NCBI RefSeq assembly: GCF_002939865.1
Contig: NZ_MDEE01000030.1
Location: forward strand, 1 to 61,858
Direction of reading: 5' to 3'
DNA from: Xanthomonas dyei
GTDB lineage: Bacteria; Pseudomonadota; Gammaproteobacteria; Xanthomonadales; Xanthomonadaceae
Length of the DNA: 61,858 nucleotides
Numbering within the stretch: the first letter of the stretch is position 1; each line of letters starts with the position of its first letter. The notes under the pieces are model-generated. The model was given only the letters and a program-made list of their open reading frames with translations, was not told the origin of the DNA and ran no database searches. Shown piece after piece: positions 26,689-35,339 of this stretch. The translations under genes and the position numbers were made by a program.

Positions 26689-27543
26689 ATGCTCCAGACT
26701 CCGCCCACCGGCGATATCCACCGCCTGCTGCAGTTGATGGCGCGCCTGCGCGACCGTGAGCACGGTTGCCCCTGGGATGTGGAGCAGAGCTTCGCCACCA
26801 TCGCGCCGTACACCATCGAAGAAGCCTACGAGGTCGCCGACGCGATCGATCGCAATGACCTGCCCGGGCTGCGCGACGAGTTGGGCGACCTGCTGCTGCA
26901 GGTGGTCTTCCATGCGCAGATGGCGTCCGAACAGGGTGCGTTCGACTTCGCCGACGTGGTCGCCACACTCAGCGACAAGCTGGTGCGTCGGCACCCGCAT
27001 GTGTTCGCGGCGCAAACCGCGGACGATGCGCAGGCGGTGAGCGCCAACTGGGACCAGATCAAACGCGAAGAACGCCGCGCCGCGGGACACCAGGACGACT
27101 CTGCACTGGCCGGCATCGCGCGCGGGCTGCCCGAGTGGCAGCGCTCCACCAAGTTGCAGTCGCGCGCGGCGCGGGTGGGCTTCGATTGGCCTGGTCCGGC
27201 GCCGGTGCTGGAAAAATTGCAGGAAGAAATCGAAGAGCTGCGGGCGGAATTCGCCCGCGGCCCGGTAGCCGACAATCAGGCGCGCCTCGAAGACGAACTG
27301 GGCGATGTACTGTTCGTCTGCGCCAATCTCGCCCGACACGCCAAGGTCGATGTGGGCGCCGCGCTCCGGCATGCCAATCTGAAATTCGAACGGCGCTTCC
27401 GTGCGATGGAAGCCCATGCGCACGCGCAGGGCACCACCCTGGATGCGTTGTCGCTGAGCGCCCAGGAAGCGCTGTGGCAACAGGTCAAGCGCGACGAATC
27501 CGCCGCCGCGGTGCCGGATGCCGGCGCCGTGCCCGGCGCATGA
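26689..27543 (+). CDS. mazG: nucleoside triphosphate pyrophosphohydrolase MazG
   Basis: 284 residues from [20 protein letters not shown], with AGGAA upstream. Two MazG domains are visible. The first has [20 protein letters not shown], then [18 protein letters not shown]. The second has [12 protein letters not shown] and [17 protein letters not shown]. The EExxE/ExxD metal-binding helices are intact in both. MazG hydrolyses NTPs and dNTPs to monophosphates and is linked to housekeeping and stringent-response control. About 190 bp separate it from cysQ; its stop overlaps the next gene by 4 bp. Confidence 0.94.
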   Translation: MLQTPPTGDIHRLLQLMARLRDREHGCPWDVEQSFATIAPYTIEEAYEVADAIDRNDLPGLRDELGDLLLQVVFHAQMASEQGAFDFADVVATLSDKLVRRHPHVFAAQTADDAQAVSANWDQIKREERRAAGHQDDSALAGIARGLPEWQRSTKLQSRAARVGFDWPGPAPVLEKLQEEIEELRAEFARGPVADNQARLEDELGDVLFVCANLARHAKVDVGAALRHANLKFERRFRAMEAHAHAQGTTLDALSLSAQEALWQQVKRDESAAAVPDAGAVPGA

Positions 27544-27875
27544 GCGCCGCGCTGACCACACTGTTGCTGTTCGTCGCCACCGCCGTGGCCGAACTGGTCG
27601 GCTGCTACCTTCCTTATCTATGGCTACGCAAAGGGGGCAGCGCGTGGCTGCTGCTGCCCAGCGCACTGAGCCTTGCGATCTTCGTGTGGCTGTTGAGTCT
27701 GCATCCGGCTGCCAGCGGACGCGTGTATGCCGCCTATGGCGGGGTCTATATCGCCAGCGCCTTACTGTGGTTGTGGTGGGTGGACCGCATCACTCCGACG
27801 CGATGGGATCTGCTCGGCGCCGCCTGCTGTCTGCTCGGCATGGCCGTCATCATGTTCGCGCCGCGCAACGTCTGA
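27540..27875 (+). CDS. YnfA-type (UPF0060) small membrane protein
   Basis: 111 residues, almost entirely four hydrophobic helices. [23 protein letters not shown] and [16 protein letters not shown] match the UPF0060/YnfA family, which resembles small multidrug-resistance transporters. It starts inside the mazG stop (ATGA), so it is translationally coupled. Function in Xanthomonas is not established; efflux is suggested only by the fold. Confidence 0.88.
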   Translation: MSAALTTLLLFVATAVAELVGCYLPYLWLRKGGSAWLLLPSALSLAIFVWLLSLHPAASGRVYAAYGGVYIASALLWLWWVDRITPTRWDLLGAACCLLGMAVIMFAPRNV

Positions 27876-28026
27876 GCCTGGCGGTCGTGTGATCCGAGCG
27901 CGTCGAGGCGCTTGCTGCCCGACGCGGTAATGGGCGCGAGCGCATTCCTGCACAGCATCCCCAAGCCGGTGACGGGCAGCGCGGGTGCATACTGCTGCAA
28001 GGATCGACTCGTCATATGCAAGGGGG

Positions 28027-28998
28027 ATGCACGTGTTTCCGACTTCGTTTTTGGCCATGGCCGTTCTGGTCGCTGGCGTCATCGTGTTGTTCAAGACCGT
28101 GCGCATGGTGCCGCAGGGATTTCAGTGGACGGTGGAGCGCTTCGGCCGCTACACCCACACCCTGAGTCCGGGTCTGCACTTTCTGGTGCCGGTGGTCTAC
28201 GGCGTGGGCCGCAAGATCAACATGATGGAACAGGTACTGGACGTGCCCAGCCAGGACGTCATCACCAAGGACAACGCGGTGGTACGCGTGGACGGTGTGG
28301 TGTTCTTCCAGGTGCTGGATGCCGCCAAGGCCGCCTATGAAGTCTCCAATCTAGAGATCGCCAGCATCGCGCTGGTGCAAACCAATATCCGTACCGTGAT
28401 CGGTTCGATGGATCTGGACGAATCACTGAGCCAGCGCGAAACCATCAATGCGCAGTTGCTGAGCGTGGTGGACCAGGCCACCAACCCATGGGGCATCAAG
28501 GTCACGCGAATCGAAATTCGCGACATCCAGCCGCCACGCGATCTGATCGACTCGATGGCGCGGCAGATGAAGGCCGAGCGCGAAAAGCGCGCGCAGATCC
28601 TGGAAGCCGAAGGCTCGCGTCAATCGGAGATCCTGCGTGCCGAGGGCGAAAAGCAGGCGGCCGTGCTCGAAGCCGAAGGCCGCAAGGAAGCCGCCTTCCG
28701 CGACGCCGAGGCGCGCGAGCGTCTGGCCGAGGCCGAAGCCCGCGCCACCCAGGTGGTGTCCGATGCGATCGCCAACGGCAGCGTGCAGGCAATCAATTAC
28801 TTCGTCGCACAAAAGTATGTGGAGGCGTTCAAGGCACTGGCCACCGCGCCCAACCAGAAGTTCGTGCTGATGCCGATGGAGTCCAGCGGCATCATCGGCT
28901 CGCTCGCCGGCATCGCCGAACTGGCCAAGGAAGCGATGGGCAAGCCCGACGCGCCAGCCGTACGCGTGCCGCCGATGCCGCCGCGCGCGGGGGGCTGA
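28027..28998 (+). CDS. SPFH/stomatin-family membrane protease-subunit-like protein
   Basis: 323 residues from ATG 28027; the GTG two codons on (28033) fits the AAGGGGG ribosome site better and may be the true start. An N-terminal membrane helix ([20 protein letters not shown]) precedes the SPFH/band-7 domain with [24 protein letters not shown]-like [19 protein letters not shown] and [15 protein letters not shown], then a long alanine/glutamate-rich coiled coil (about residues 190-255). This is the paraslipin/QmcA type, organising membrane microdomains. It precedes an NfeD gene by 3 bp, the classical stomatin-NfeD pairing. Confidence 0.9.
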   Translation: MHVFPTSFLAMAVLVAGVIVLFKTVRMVPQGFQWTVERFGRYTHTLSPGLHFLVPVVYGVGRKINMMEQVLDVPSQDVITKDNAVVRVDGVVFFQVLDAAKAAYEVSNLEIASIALVQTNIRTVIGSMDLDESLSQRETINAQLLSVVDQATNPWGIKVTRIEIRDIQPPRDLIDSMARQMKAEREKRAQILEAEGSRQSEILRAEGEKQAAVLEAEGRKEAAFRDAEARERLAEAEARATQVVSDAIANGSVQAINYFVAQKYVEAFKALATAPNQKFVLMPMESSGIIGSLAGIAELAKEAMGKPDAPAVRVPPMPPRAGG

Positions 28999-29001
28999 GC
29001 C

Positions 29002-29436
29002 ATGCGCTGGGACGTTGTGATCTGGGCGGTGCTCGCGCTGCTATTGATCGCCGCAGAGACGCTGGCGCCCGGTGCGTTCCTGCTGTGGATGGGGATTGCC
29101 GCCGCCGCCGTCTGCGTGCTCGTGCTGGCGTTGCCGGGCATGTCGCTGCTGGTACAGATCGTGGCGTTCGTCGTGCTCAGCTTTGTGTCGGTGCAGGTCT
29201 ATCGCACCTGGTTCCGCGGCAAGGGGCGGCAGAGCGATCGCCCCTTGCTCAACAGACGTGCCGAGCAATTGATCGGCCGTCGCGTGCTGCTCGATCAAGC
29301 CATCCATGACGGCCGAGGTCGTGCCAAGGTCGACGATGCGTTCTGGGTGGTCAGCGGTCCGGATCTGCCCGCCGGTGCACCGGTGCGCATCGTCGGCGTC
29401 GATGGCATGACCTTGCTGGTGCAAGCCAGCAGCTGA
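29002..29436 (+). CDS. NfeD-family membrane protein
   Basis: 144 residues: about four N-terminal hydrophobic segments ([37 protein letters not shown]) and a C-terminal OB-fold domain ([35 protein letters not shown]). Short NfeD proteins of this kind partner the stomatin encoded immediately upstream and act in inner-membrane quality control or raft-like domains. The protein lacks the serine-protease domain of long NfeD forms. Confidence 0.9.
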   Translation: MRWDVVIWAVLALLLIAAETLAPGAFLLWMGIAAAAVCVLVLALPGMSLLVQIVAFVVLSFVSVQVYRTWFRGKGRQSDRPLLNRRAEQLIGRRVLLDQAIHDGRGRAKVDDAFWVVSGPDLPAGAPVRIVGVDGMTLLVQASS

Positions 29437-29597
29437 TCGGCAGGGCAGGGCGTGTGATTCGGTCGCTCATTGCTGCAGCGCGGCGTGCGTTGGCCGGTGC
29501 GCGTCGTTCGGTCAGCGCTGTGTCTGCGCAGCGATGCGGTTACCCGCAACGACGGCCGGGCAGCGATAATGGGCATCTTTCCATTGGACCGGCGCCC

Positions 29598-30707
29598 ATG
29601 ACCCAGAAGACCATCCTCAACGACACCCATCGTGCGCTCGGCGCCAAGATGGTCGACTTCGGCGGTTGGGACATGCCGATCCACTATGGCTCGCAGCTGG
29701 ACGAACACCATCAGGTGCGTCGCGACGCCGGCATGTTCGACGTCAGCCACATGACCGTGGTCGACCTGCACGGCGCGCGCGTGCGCGAGTTCCTGCGCTA
29801 CCTGCTCGCCAACTCGGTGGACAAGCTCAAGGTGTCCGGCAAGGCGCTGTACACCTGCATGCTCAATCCGCAGGGCGGGGTGATCGACGACCTCATCGTC
29901 TATTTCATGACTGAAGACTTCTTCCGTCTGGTGGTCAACGCCGCCACCCGCGAAAAGGATCTGCAGTGGATCGGCGAACAGGCCGCACGCTTCGAGGTGC
30001 GCGTGGAAGAGCGCGCCGACTTCGCGATGATCGCCGTGCAGGGCCCCAACGCGCGCGCCAAGGTCATCGAACTGCTGGATCCGGCCGACGTCACGGCAGC
30101 GAGCAAGCTCGGCCGTTTCGCCGCGCTGCAGACGCGCTCGCGCGATGGCATCGACCTGTTTGTTGCGCGCACCGGTTACACCGGCGAAGACGGTTTCGAA
30201 ATCGTGTTGCCGCAGGACGCGGCGGTCGCGTTCTGGAGTGCGTTGCTCGCGCAGGGCGTCAAGCCAGCCGGTCTGGGCGCGCGCGACACGCTGCGTCTGG
30301 AAGCGGGCATGAATCTCTATGGGCAGGACATGGACGACGCGGTCACTCCTTATGAAGCGGCGTTGGCGTGGACGATCACCCTGGACGAAGGCCGCGACTT
30401 CATCGGCCGTGCCGTGCTCGAAGCGCAAAAGGCGCAGGGCGCGCCGCGTCAACTGATCGGCGTGGTGATGGACGAGAAGGGCGTGCTGCGCCACGGCCAG
30501 CGCGTGTTCACCGCCAGCGGCGAAGGCGAGATTCTGTCCGGCACCTTCTCGCCGACGCTGGGCAAGGCGATCGCATTCGCACGCGTGCCGGCCGGCAGCA
30601 TCGACGACCTGCGCGTGGATATTCGCGGCAAGCAGGTGCCGTTGCGCGCGGTGAAGTTTCCGTTCGTGCGCGACGGCCAGGCGCAGCCCGGCGTCCTTGG
30701 CGAATGA
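29598..30707 (+). CDS. gcvT: glycine cleavage system T protein (aminomethyltransferase)
   Basis: 369 residues from [20 protein letters not shown], normal length. Folate-binding and catalytic signatures are [46 protein letters not shown] and [20 protein letters not shown]. It transfers the aminomethyl group from H protein to tetrahydrofolate, giving methylene-THF and ammonia. gcvH follows after about 137 bp; the P protein is not in this window. I looked for a glycine riboswitch in the 161 bp upstream and saw no convincing one. Confidence 0.95.
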   Translation: MTQKTILNDTHRALGAKMVDFGGWDMPIHYGSQLDEHHQVRRDAGMFDVSHMTVVDLHGARVREFLRYLLANSVDKLKVSGKALYTCMLNPQGGVIDDLIVYFMTEDFFRLVVNAATREKDLQWIGEQAARFEVRVEERADFAMIAVQGPNARAKVIELLDPADVTAASKLGRFAALQTRSRDGIDLFVARTGYTGEDGFEIVLPQDAAVAFWSALLAQGVKPAGLGARDTLRLEAGMNLYGQDMDDAVTPYEAALAWTITLDEGRDFIGRAVLEAQKAQGAPRQLIGVVMDEKGVLRHGQRVFTASGEGEILSGTFSPTLGKAIAFARVPAGSIDDLRVDIRGKQVPLRAVKFPFVRDGQAQPGVLGE

Positions 30708-30844
30708 ATCGCAGTATGCCGGTCGTAGTGGCCGGCATCCTGTCACCGCGTGCAACCCAGCCATACCGACACGCGTGCACCTGTCTTGTCGCGCGGTCTA
30801 AACTAACCACCTGTCCCCAACCCCAGTTTCCCCGGAGCACACCC

Positions 30845-31240
30845 ATGAGCGAGATTCCTGGCGACCTCAAGTTCCTCAAATCCCACGAGTGGGCCCGCGT
30901 CGAAAGCAGCGGCCGCGTGACTGTCGGTATTTCCGACCACGCGCAGGGCTTGCTGGGCGACCTGGTCTACGTCGAGCTGCCGAGCGTCGGCGACACCGTG
31001 CAGGTCGGCAACGGCGCGGCGGTGGTCGAGTCGGTCAAGGCCGCGTCCGATGTCTATAGCCCGGTCAGCGGCACCGTGGTCGAGGTCAACAGCGCGTTGA
31101 GCGACAAGCCGGAGACCATCAACGAAGACGCCTACGGCGAGGGCTGGATCTTCGTTGTCGAACTCGACGACAAGGAACAGCTCAACGATCTACTGTCGCC
31201 CGACGACTACGCCGAGCTGCTGGAAGACGACGACCACTGA
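30845..31240 (+). CDS. gcvH: glycine cleavage system H protein
   Basis: 131 residues, standard length, with GGAG before the ATG. The lipoyl-lysine motif is [17 protein letters not shown] (Lys near position 65), in a hybrid-motif fold from [20 protein letters not shown] to [11 protein letters not shown]. The acidic C-terminal tail (AELLEDDDH) is usual. It carries the aminomethyl intermediate between P, T and L proteins. A strong terminator follows within 30 bp. Confidence 0.96.
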   Translation: MSEIPGDLKFLKSHEWARVESSGRVTVGISDHAQGLLGDLVYVELPSVGDTVQVGNGAAVVESVKAASDVYSPVSGTVVEVNSALSDKPETINEDAYGEGWIFVVELDDKEQLNDLLSPDDYAELLEDDDH

Positions 31241-31264
31241 GTCCGTCGTCCCTGCTGCGCACCG

Positions 31265-31293
31265 ATGGCCGCTCTCAGAGCGGCCATTTTTTT
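31265..31293 (+). terminator. rho-independent terminator of gcvH
   Basis: ATGGCCGCT and AGCGGCCAT pair perfectly around a short loop, followed by a run of seven T. It lies 25 bp after the gcvH stop. Confidence 0.93.
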
Positions 31294-31929
31294 GCTGCGC
31301 TGCCGGCGACGCGGTTTGGTGTGCGCAGGAGATTGTGATCGGATGGGCGAGGGCAGTCGCTTGCACCTGCTGACGATCTCACGCCTGCAAGGTGGTTGGC
31401 GGTGACGTGATGCGATGCGCGCGGTGGCGTCCGTGTCCGGCTGATCGCCACGCGACACCACCTGCATGCCGGTGCGTCGGATTTCTGACGTGAGTCGCTC
31501 GTGAGGGTCTGGCGCGTGCTCGGTGAGAAAAATCGACGCGCGCAACGTGCGCCGACGACCGATCGACGTCGTGCGACATGCGCTCGGCGATGCGCAAGCG
31601 CACGTGCATGGCGATCAAAGAGCGCAATAAGTTTGCGCATTTCTGCTTGTGCGACGCCGGAAGTGGAGTTGCCGGATAAAAAATTTTCAGCTGGCGGACA
31701 GGCGGCAGACGATGCCGCAACGCGTAGCGCCTCGTCTCAGCGTGATCGCAATCGTCGGCTTGCGGATCTAGAGTGTTTTAAAAAAACAGCGGAAAAGAAG
31801 TGCTTTTTCGAAAACGCTGTTGCGCGCGCGTGCGTGACGAGCCCGCGCAACTGCCCTCGCGCGGTGTGCTTGCCGGACCTCGACGGCGAACATGGCGATG
31901 GTCGACTGAAAAAAAATTGCAAAAGAGTG
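31294..31929. other. non-coding region of unusually low GC upstream of the H1-like gene
   Basis: About 640 bp without a recognisable gene. The second half (from about 31660) is richer in A/T runs than anything else in the window. Short open frames on both strands show no sign of real protein sequence. An unannotated small RNA is possible but nothing specific supports it. Confidence 0.4.
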
Positions 31930-31958
31930 TTGACAGTAAAAAAAAGCGTGATTAGGTT
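31930..31958 (+). promoter_or_regulatory. sigma-70 promoter for the histone H1-like gene
   Basis: TTGACA at 31930-31935 is a perfect -35 box. A 17-bp A-rich spacer leads to TAGGTT, an acceptable -10. Transcription would begin near 31965, leaving about 280 nt of untranslated leader before the H1-like gene. Confidence 0.6.
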
Positions 31959-32103
31959 TCGCCCAGCAGACATCGCTGCGAAAGAGAGTGAGCAGAATCG
32001 ACATCGAGCCGACACGCTTGTTCAAGACGTCCACCGAAGTACGCTCAATGGTGGAGTCGGGTTCGCTTCTCTCCAGAAAAGCAGTTGTCGTTTCGACTAC
32101 GCA

Positions 32104-32136
32104 CCCGTGTCGCCGTTCGATGCGGGTGTTTCTGTA
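32104..32136 (+). promoter_or_regulatory. hairpin in the leader of the H1-like gene, possible attenuator
   Basis: GCACCCG pairs with CGGGTGT, with an inner TCG/CGA pairing, followed by TTTCTGT. It sits in the middle of the untranslated leader, about 115 nt before the start codon. The T-tract is short, so it may be a weak attenuator or a structural element only. Confidence 0.35.
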
Positions 32137-32248
32137 TCCGTCCCGTCGCGCATTACCTGCGGACGGTACCCGACGACGGCATGCCGGCGCGGGGTTTGGT
32201 TCAACTGGGCGTTTCACCTCCATAGTTCACTGACGAGGAGCCAATTAC

Positions 32249-32716
32249 ATGGCCACTAAAAAAGCTGCGAAAAAGAAACCCACCGCCAAAAAGGCAGTGA
32301 AGAAGACCGCCGCCAAGAAGGCGACCAAGAAGGTCGCTAAGAAGGCAACGGCCAAGAAGGCAGTGAAGAAGACTGCTGCCAAGAAGGCCGTCAAGAAGAC
32401 CGCAAAGAAGGCAACCGCCAAGAAAGCAGTGAAGAAGACTGCCAAGAAGGCAACCAAGAAGACTGCCGCCAAGAAGGCAGTGAAGAAGACCGCAAAGAAG
32501 GCGACCAAGAAGACTGCCGCCAAAAAGGCCGTCAAGAAGGCCGCCAAGAAAGTTGCCAAAAAGGCAGTAGCCAAGAAGGCGACCAAAAAGTCGGCCACCA
32601 AGAAGTCCGCTACCAAGAAGACTGCTGTGAAGAAGGTCGCCAAGAAGAAGCCGGCCGCTCGCAAGAAGAAGGCCGCTCCGGTCGCGCTGCCCGCAACTCC
32701 GGCACCGCTGATCTGA
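32249..32716 (+). CDS. histone H1-like lysine/alanine-rich nucleoid protein
   Basis: 155 residues composed almost wholly of Lys, Ala, Thr and Val in degenerate repeats such as KKAVKKTAAKK and KKATKKVAKKA. A short uncharged proline/alanine tail (ALPATPAPLI) ends it. GAGGAG lies 8 bp before the ATG. Composition matches the eukaryotic H1 C-terminal-tail-like proteins of bacteria (HctB/AlgP-like), which bind DNA non-specifically and compact the nucleoid. The underlying DNA is itself a run of imperfect repeats (AAGAAGGC units), so copy number may vary between strains. It is a single-gene unit with its own promoter, long leader and terminator. Confidence 0.9.
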   Translation: MATKKAAKKKPTAKKAVKKTAAKKATKKVAKKATAKKAVKKTAAKKAVKKTAKKATAKKAVKKTAKKATKKTAAKKAVKKTAKKATKKTAAKKAVKKAAKKVAKKAVAKKATKKSATKKSATKKTAVKKVAKKKPAARKKKAAPVALPATPAPLI

Positions 32717-32744
32717 TCTGCAACACCCGATCGCCGTAAACATC

Positions 32745-32784
32745 GAGCTCTCTCCCCGACGCCCAGCGGGGAGGGAGCTTTTTT
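32745..32784 (+). terminator. rho-independent terminator of the H1-like gene
   Basis: AGCTCTCTCCCC pairs with GGGGAGGGAGCT and is followed by six T. It lies about 30 bp after the stop codon. Confidence 0.92.
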
Positions 32785-33560
32785 ATTGCGCGACACCGCG
32801 ACCACGTCCGATGCAGTGCGCGGATACCGGCCGCCATCGAGGCGACGCGGTTCGCGAGGTGGCACGGTCTGGAGCTGTAGCCTTGCCGATAACGCCAGCG
32901 CCAATGGCGAGAGCTTCTCAAGAAGGCAGTCTTGCACGACGCATTGACGCGTCCGATGCATCACCCAAGGCTGCACTTTCGTCGAGGCGGCGATGCTTCC
33001 AATCCGTACCGATATCGGTATCCGCGTTCCCGAAGGATTGTTCGGCCACCACTTGTCCAGTCCGATTCCCTGCGCCGTCGGTGTGCCGGATGCAACGACA
33101 GTTCGCCGCCGTCGCAGTGCCCGGCTCCGGTCTCTCGACCACGCGATAGCCAGATGATTTAGAGCAGCGAACAAAACGATTGTGCTCATCGCATGGCGAA
33201 CGCGGCCGGTACTGATGCGGCATGGGCCACGCTTACACTGCGGTTCTGAGTGCGCCGTCCACACCCACCCGACGACGGTTCGCTGCGTGTTGTCAGCCGC
33301 TCTTGGTCCGACACGTTGTGGTGCAGGGTGCCGCGGATCCAGCAATGACGCCTGCAGCAGCCTGACGGCGGCTGCACCTCTCGCGCCGATCCGCTGTCCA
33401 GCCACCGCATCCGCCCGTCACCTGCAACGACGACGGATGCAGCCCAACAGTGCTGCCCAGATGCAGTAGCCCGCTGCAGCGTTGGTGCCATGCACGCTGC
33501 CAAGCACACGCCTGGCGCCAGGGCGTTCAAACCAGCCACAGACCTCCGCGTTCAGAAACG
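32785..33560. other. non-coding region, nothing recognised
   Basis: About 780 bp between two genes that converge on it. Long minus-strand frames cross it, but they are readings of GC-rich DNA and of the H1-gene antisense, with no family resemblance. No promoter, RNA gene or repeat was recognised. Confidence 0.45.
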
Positions 33561-33586
33561 ACACAGGCGGCCAAGGCCGCCTGTGT
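33552..33586 (-). terminator. hairpin terminator of the serine hydrolase gene
   Basis: ACACAGGCGGCC and GGCCGCCTGTGT form a perfect stem of about 12 bp with a tight loop. On the minus strand it is followed by CGTTTCTG, a short T-rich tract. It lies 40 bp after the stop of the serine hydrolase gene. Confidence 0.75.
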
Positions 33587-33625
33587 TGATGCATGCACCG
33601 AGGAGTCGGTACCGGCGCGCCGAAC

Positions 33626-35005
33626 TCAGCGCGGCGATGCCACCGACTTGCCGGACGACGCACCCTTGCCAGCCGGGTCGGCCTTCTCTGCCAGCATGTT
33701 CTCGCTGCCGAAATCGCCGTCCACATCGACATCCAGCCAACGCTTGGCCGGCAAACCGAGTGCGCGGTCCAGGATGGTCGGCAGCATGCCCGACGGCAGG
33801 CCGCTTTCGCCATTCCACAGGATGGCGATGCCGACATCGCGCTCGGGCAGCAACGCAACCAGGCCGCGGTAGCCCTGCACCGCACCTGCATGGAAGATCA
33901 CCTGATGACCCGCGTAGTCGAATACGCGCCAGCCCAGCGCATAGCTGGCCGCGTCCACGCGCTCATGGCGCCAGCCCGAACGCATTTCGCCCGGCGTGGA
34001 GATCAGCGGTGCATGCAGTGTCGCCAGCAGTGGCGCAGGCAACACGTCGGTGCGATGGCCGGTGTGTGCGAGCAGCCACTGCGCCATGTCGCTTGCGCTG
34101 GCATTGACGCCGGCAGCAGGCGCAAGCCGGTAGTAAGTGGGCTTGGGCGTCAGCGACACCCAACCGTTGCGGCTGCGCACGTGCGGGCGCGCCCAATGCG
34201 GGCTGGCCTGGATGCCGGCCAGCCCCATGCTGGCATCGTTCATGCCGAGCGGCTTGAAGATGCGGCGTTCTACCGATTGCTCGTAGAAACTGCCTGAGGC
34301 GGCGAAGACCACGTCGCCGACCAGACTGAAGGCGACGTTCTGATACGCATAGCAATCGCCCGGCGCGCAGCGCAGCGGCGCGGCAGCCAGCTTGTGGCTC
34401 AGCGAGTAGTAGTCGACGTTGGATTCGATATCGCGGTCGTAGGCATTGCGGGTCAGGCCGACGCGATGACTGAGCACCTCGGCGACGGTGAGCTGCCGTG
34501 TGGCGACGTTGTCGCTCAGCTGGAAGCCGGGCACGTAGTCGACCACCTTGCTGTCCCAACGCAACACGCCATCATTGACCAGCAGGCCAGCCATGGTGCC
34601 GGCGAAGGCCTTGGACAGCGACGCCAGGCGGAACACGGTATGCGCATCGACCGGTTGCGGGTGATTGACGTCGGTGACGCCATAACCGCGCGCGCTGAGC
34701 ACCTTGCCGCCCTGCACGATGGCCATCGCCATGCCGGGCACGCGGTTGCCGTAGGTCAACTGGTCGGCCATCGATTCGAATGCCGCCACGTCGAAGCCGG
34801 CGGCCGGCGCCAACACGCTGCTGGCCGGCAACGCGGTGCGATACGGAAGCGGGGCGGTGGGCGACTGCGCGACGGTCGCCGGCTGCAGCGCGTAAGCGGT
34901 GGGCGCGGGCGTCTGTGCCGTGGAAGAGAGGGCCAGAGGCAATAACGCCCCGAGCAGCCCGATGGCCAACGGACGGAACCGTCGGCGCCTGCGCATTACT
35001 GTCAT
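33626..35005 (-). CDS. secreted serine hydrolase, class C beta-lactamase/penicillin-binding fold
   Basis: 459 residues if translation begins at MTVMRRRRRFRPL; an ATG 30 codons upstream is in frame but would bury the signal peptide. A basic start and helix (LAIGLLGALLPLALSSTAQ) indicate export. The beta-lactamase/transpeptidase motifs are present: SxxK as FRLASLSKAFAG, YxN as CYAYQNVAFS and the KTG-equivalent HAG in VIFHAGAVQGYRG. HAG rather than KTG is common in esterases and D-aminopeptidases of this fold, so true beta-lactamase activity is uncertain. It is a single-gene unit with no AmpR-like regulator next to it. Confidence 0.85.
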   Translation of the reverse strand: MTVMRRRRRFRPLAIGLLGALLPLALSSTAQTPAPTAYALQPATVAQSPTAPLPYRTALPASSVLAPAAGFDVAAFESMADQLTYGNRVPGMAMAIVQGGKVLSARGYGVTDVNHPQPVDAHTVFRLASLSKAFAGTMAGLLVNDGVLRWDSKVVDYVPGFQLSDNVATRQLTVAEVLSHRVGLTRNAYDRDIESNVDYYSLSHKLAAAPLRCAPGDCYAYQNVAFSLVGDVVFAASGSFYEQSVERRIFKPLGMNDASMGLAGIQASPHWARPHVRSRNGWVSLTPKPTYYRLAPAAGVNASASDMAQWLLAHTGHRTDVLPAPLLATLHAPLISTPGEMRSGWRHERVDAASYALGWRVFDYAGHQVIFHAGAVQGYRGLVALLPERDVGIAILWNGESGLPSGMLPTILDRALGLPAKRWLDVDVDGDFGSENMLAEKADPAGKGASSGKSVASPR

Positions 35006-35339
35006 GGTTGTCCCGCCTGTTCCACTGCTGCTTGGAGCGATTCTAGCCCCGCGCTTCGCAATAGCACAAACTGCCGGAAGATGAATGGGCATCATATTGA
35101 TCCTATTGACGATTTGGGTTCAGAAATCGGGCTGATCAGGGCCGTGGCGACGCCACGCAGGGTGCATGCGAAGAGGGTTGCAAGCGCCGTGCCGGGGCAG
35201 CTCACGCGCGCGCCGCAGCGTCCTGCCTCCGCCGCTGGTGGTGCTGCGCCGCATCGGCTAACTTGCGCGCTACTTCGTCAGGTGCTGCCGCCGCCATGTT
35301 CTTGCTGTCGGGCTCGTTCGCACGGGCGATGTTGACGCC
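35006..35339. other. divergent spacer upstream of the nucleotide-transporter-like gene
   Basis: About 330 bp between divergent genes, so it must carry both promoters. No operator, repeat or RNA element was recognised in it. Confidence 0.4.

Noticed and set aside
29437..29597. Glycine riboswitch before gcvT
   Set aside because: No recognisable aptamer elements were found in this short spacer.
32245..33405. Minus-strand frame of 386 codons ending in a Phe/Ala/Leu-rich tail
   Set aside because: The hydrophobic tail is the antisense of the lysine-rich H1-like gene and the remainder has no protein-like sequence.
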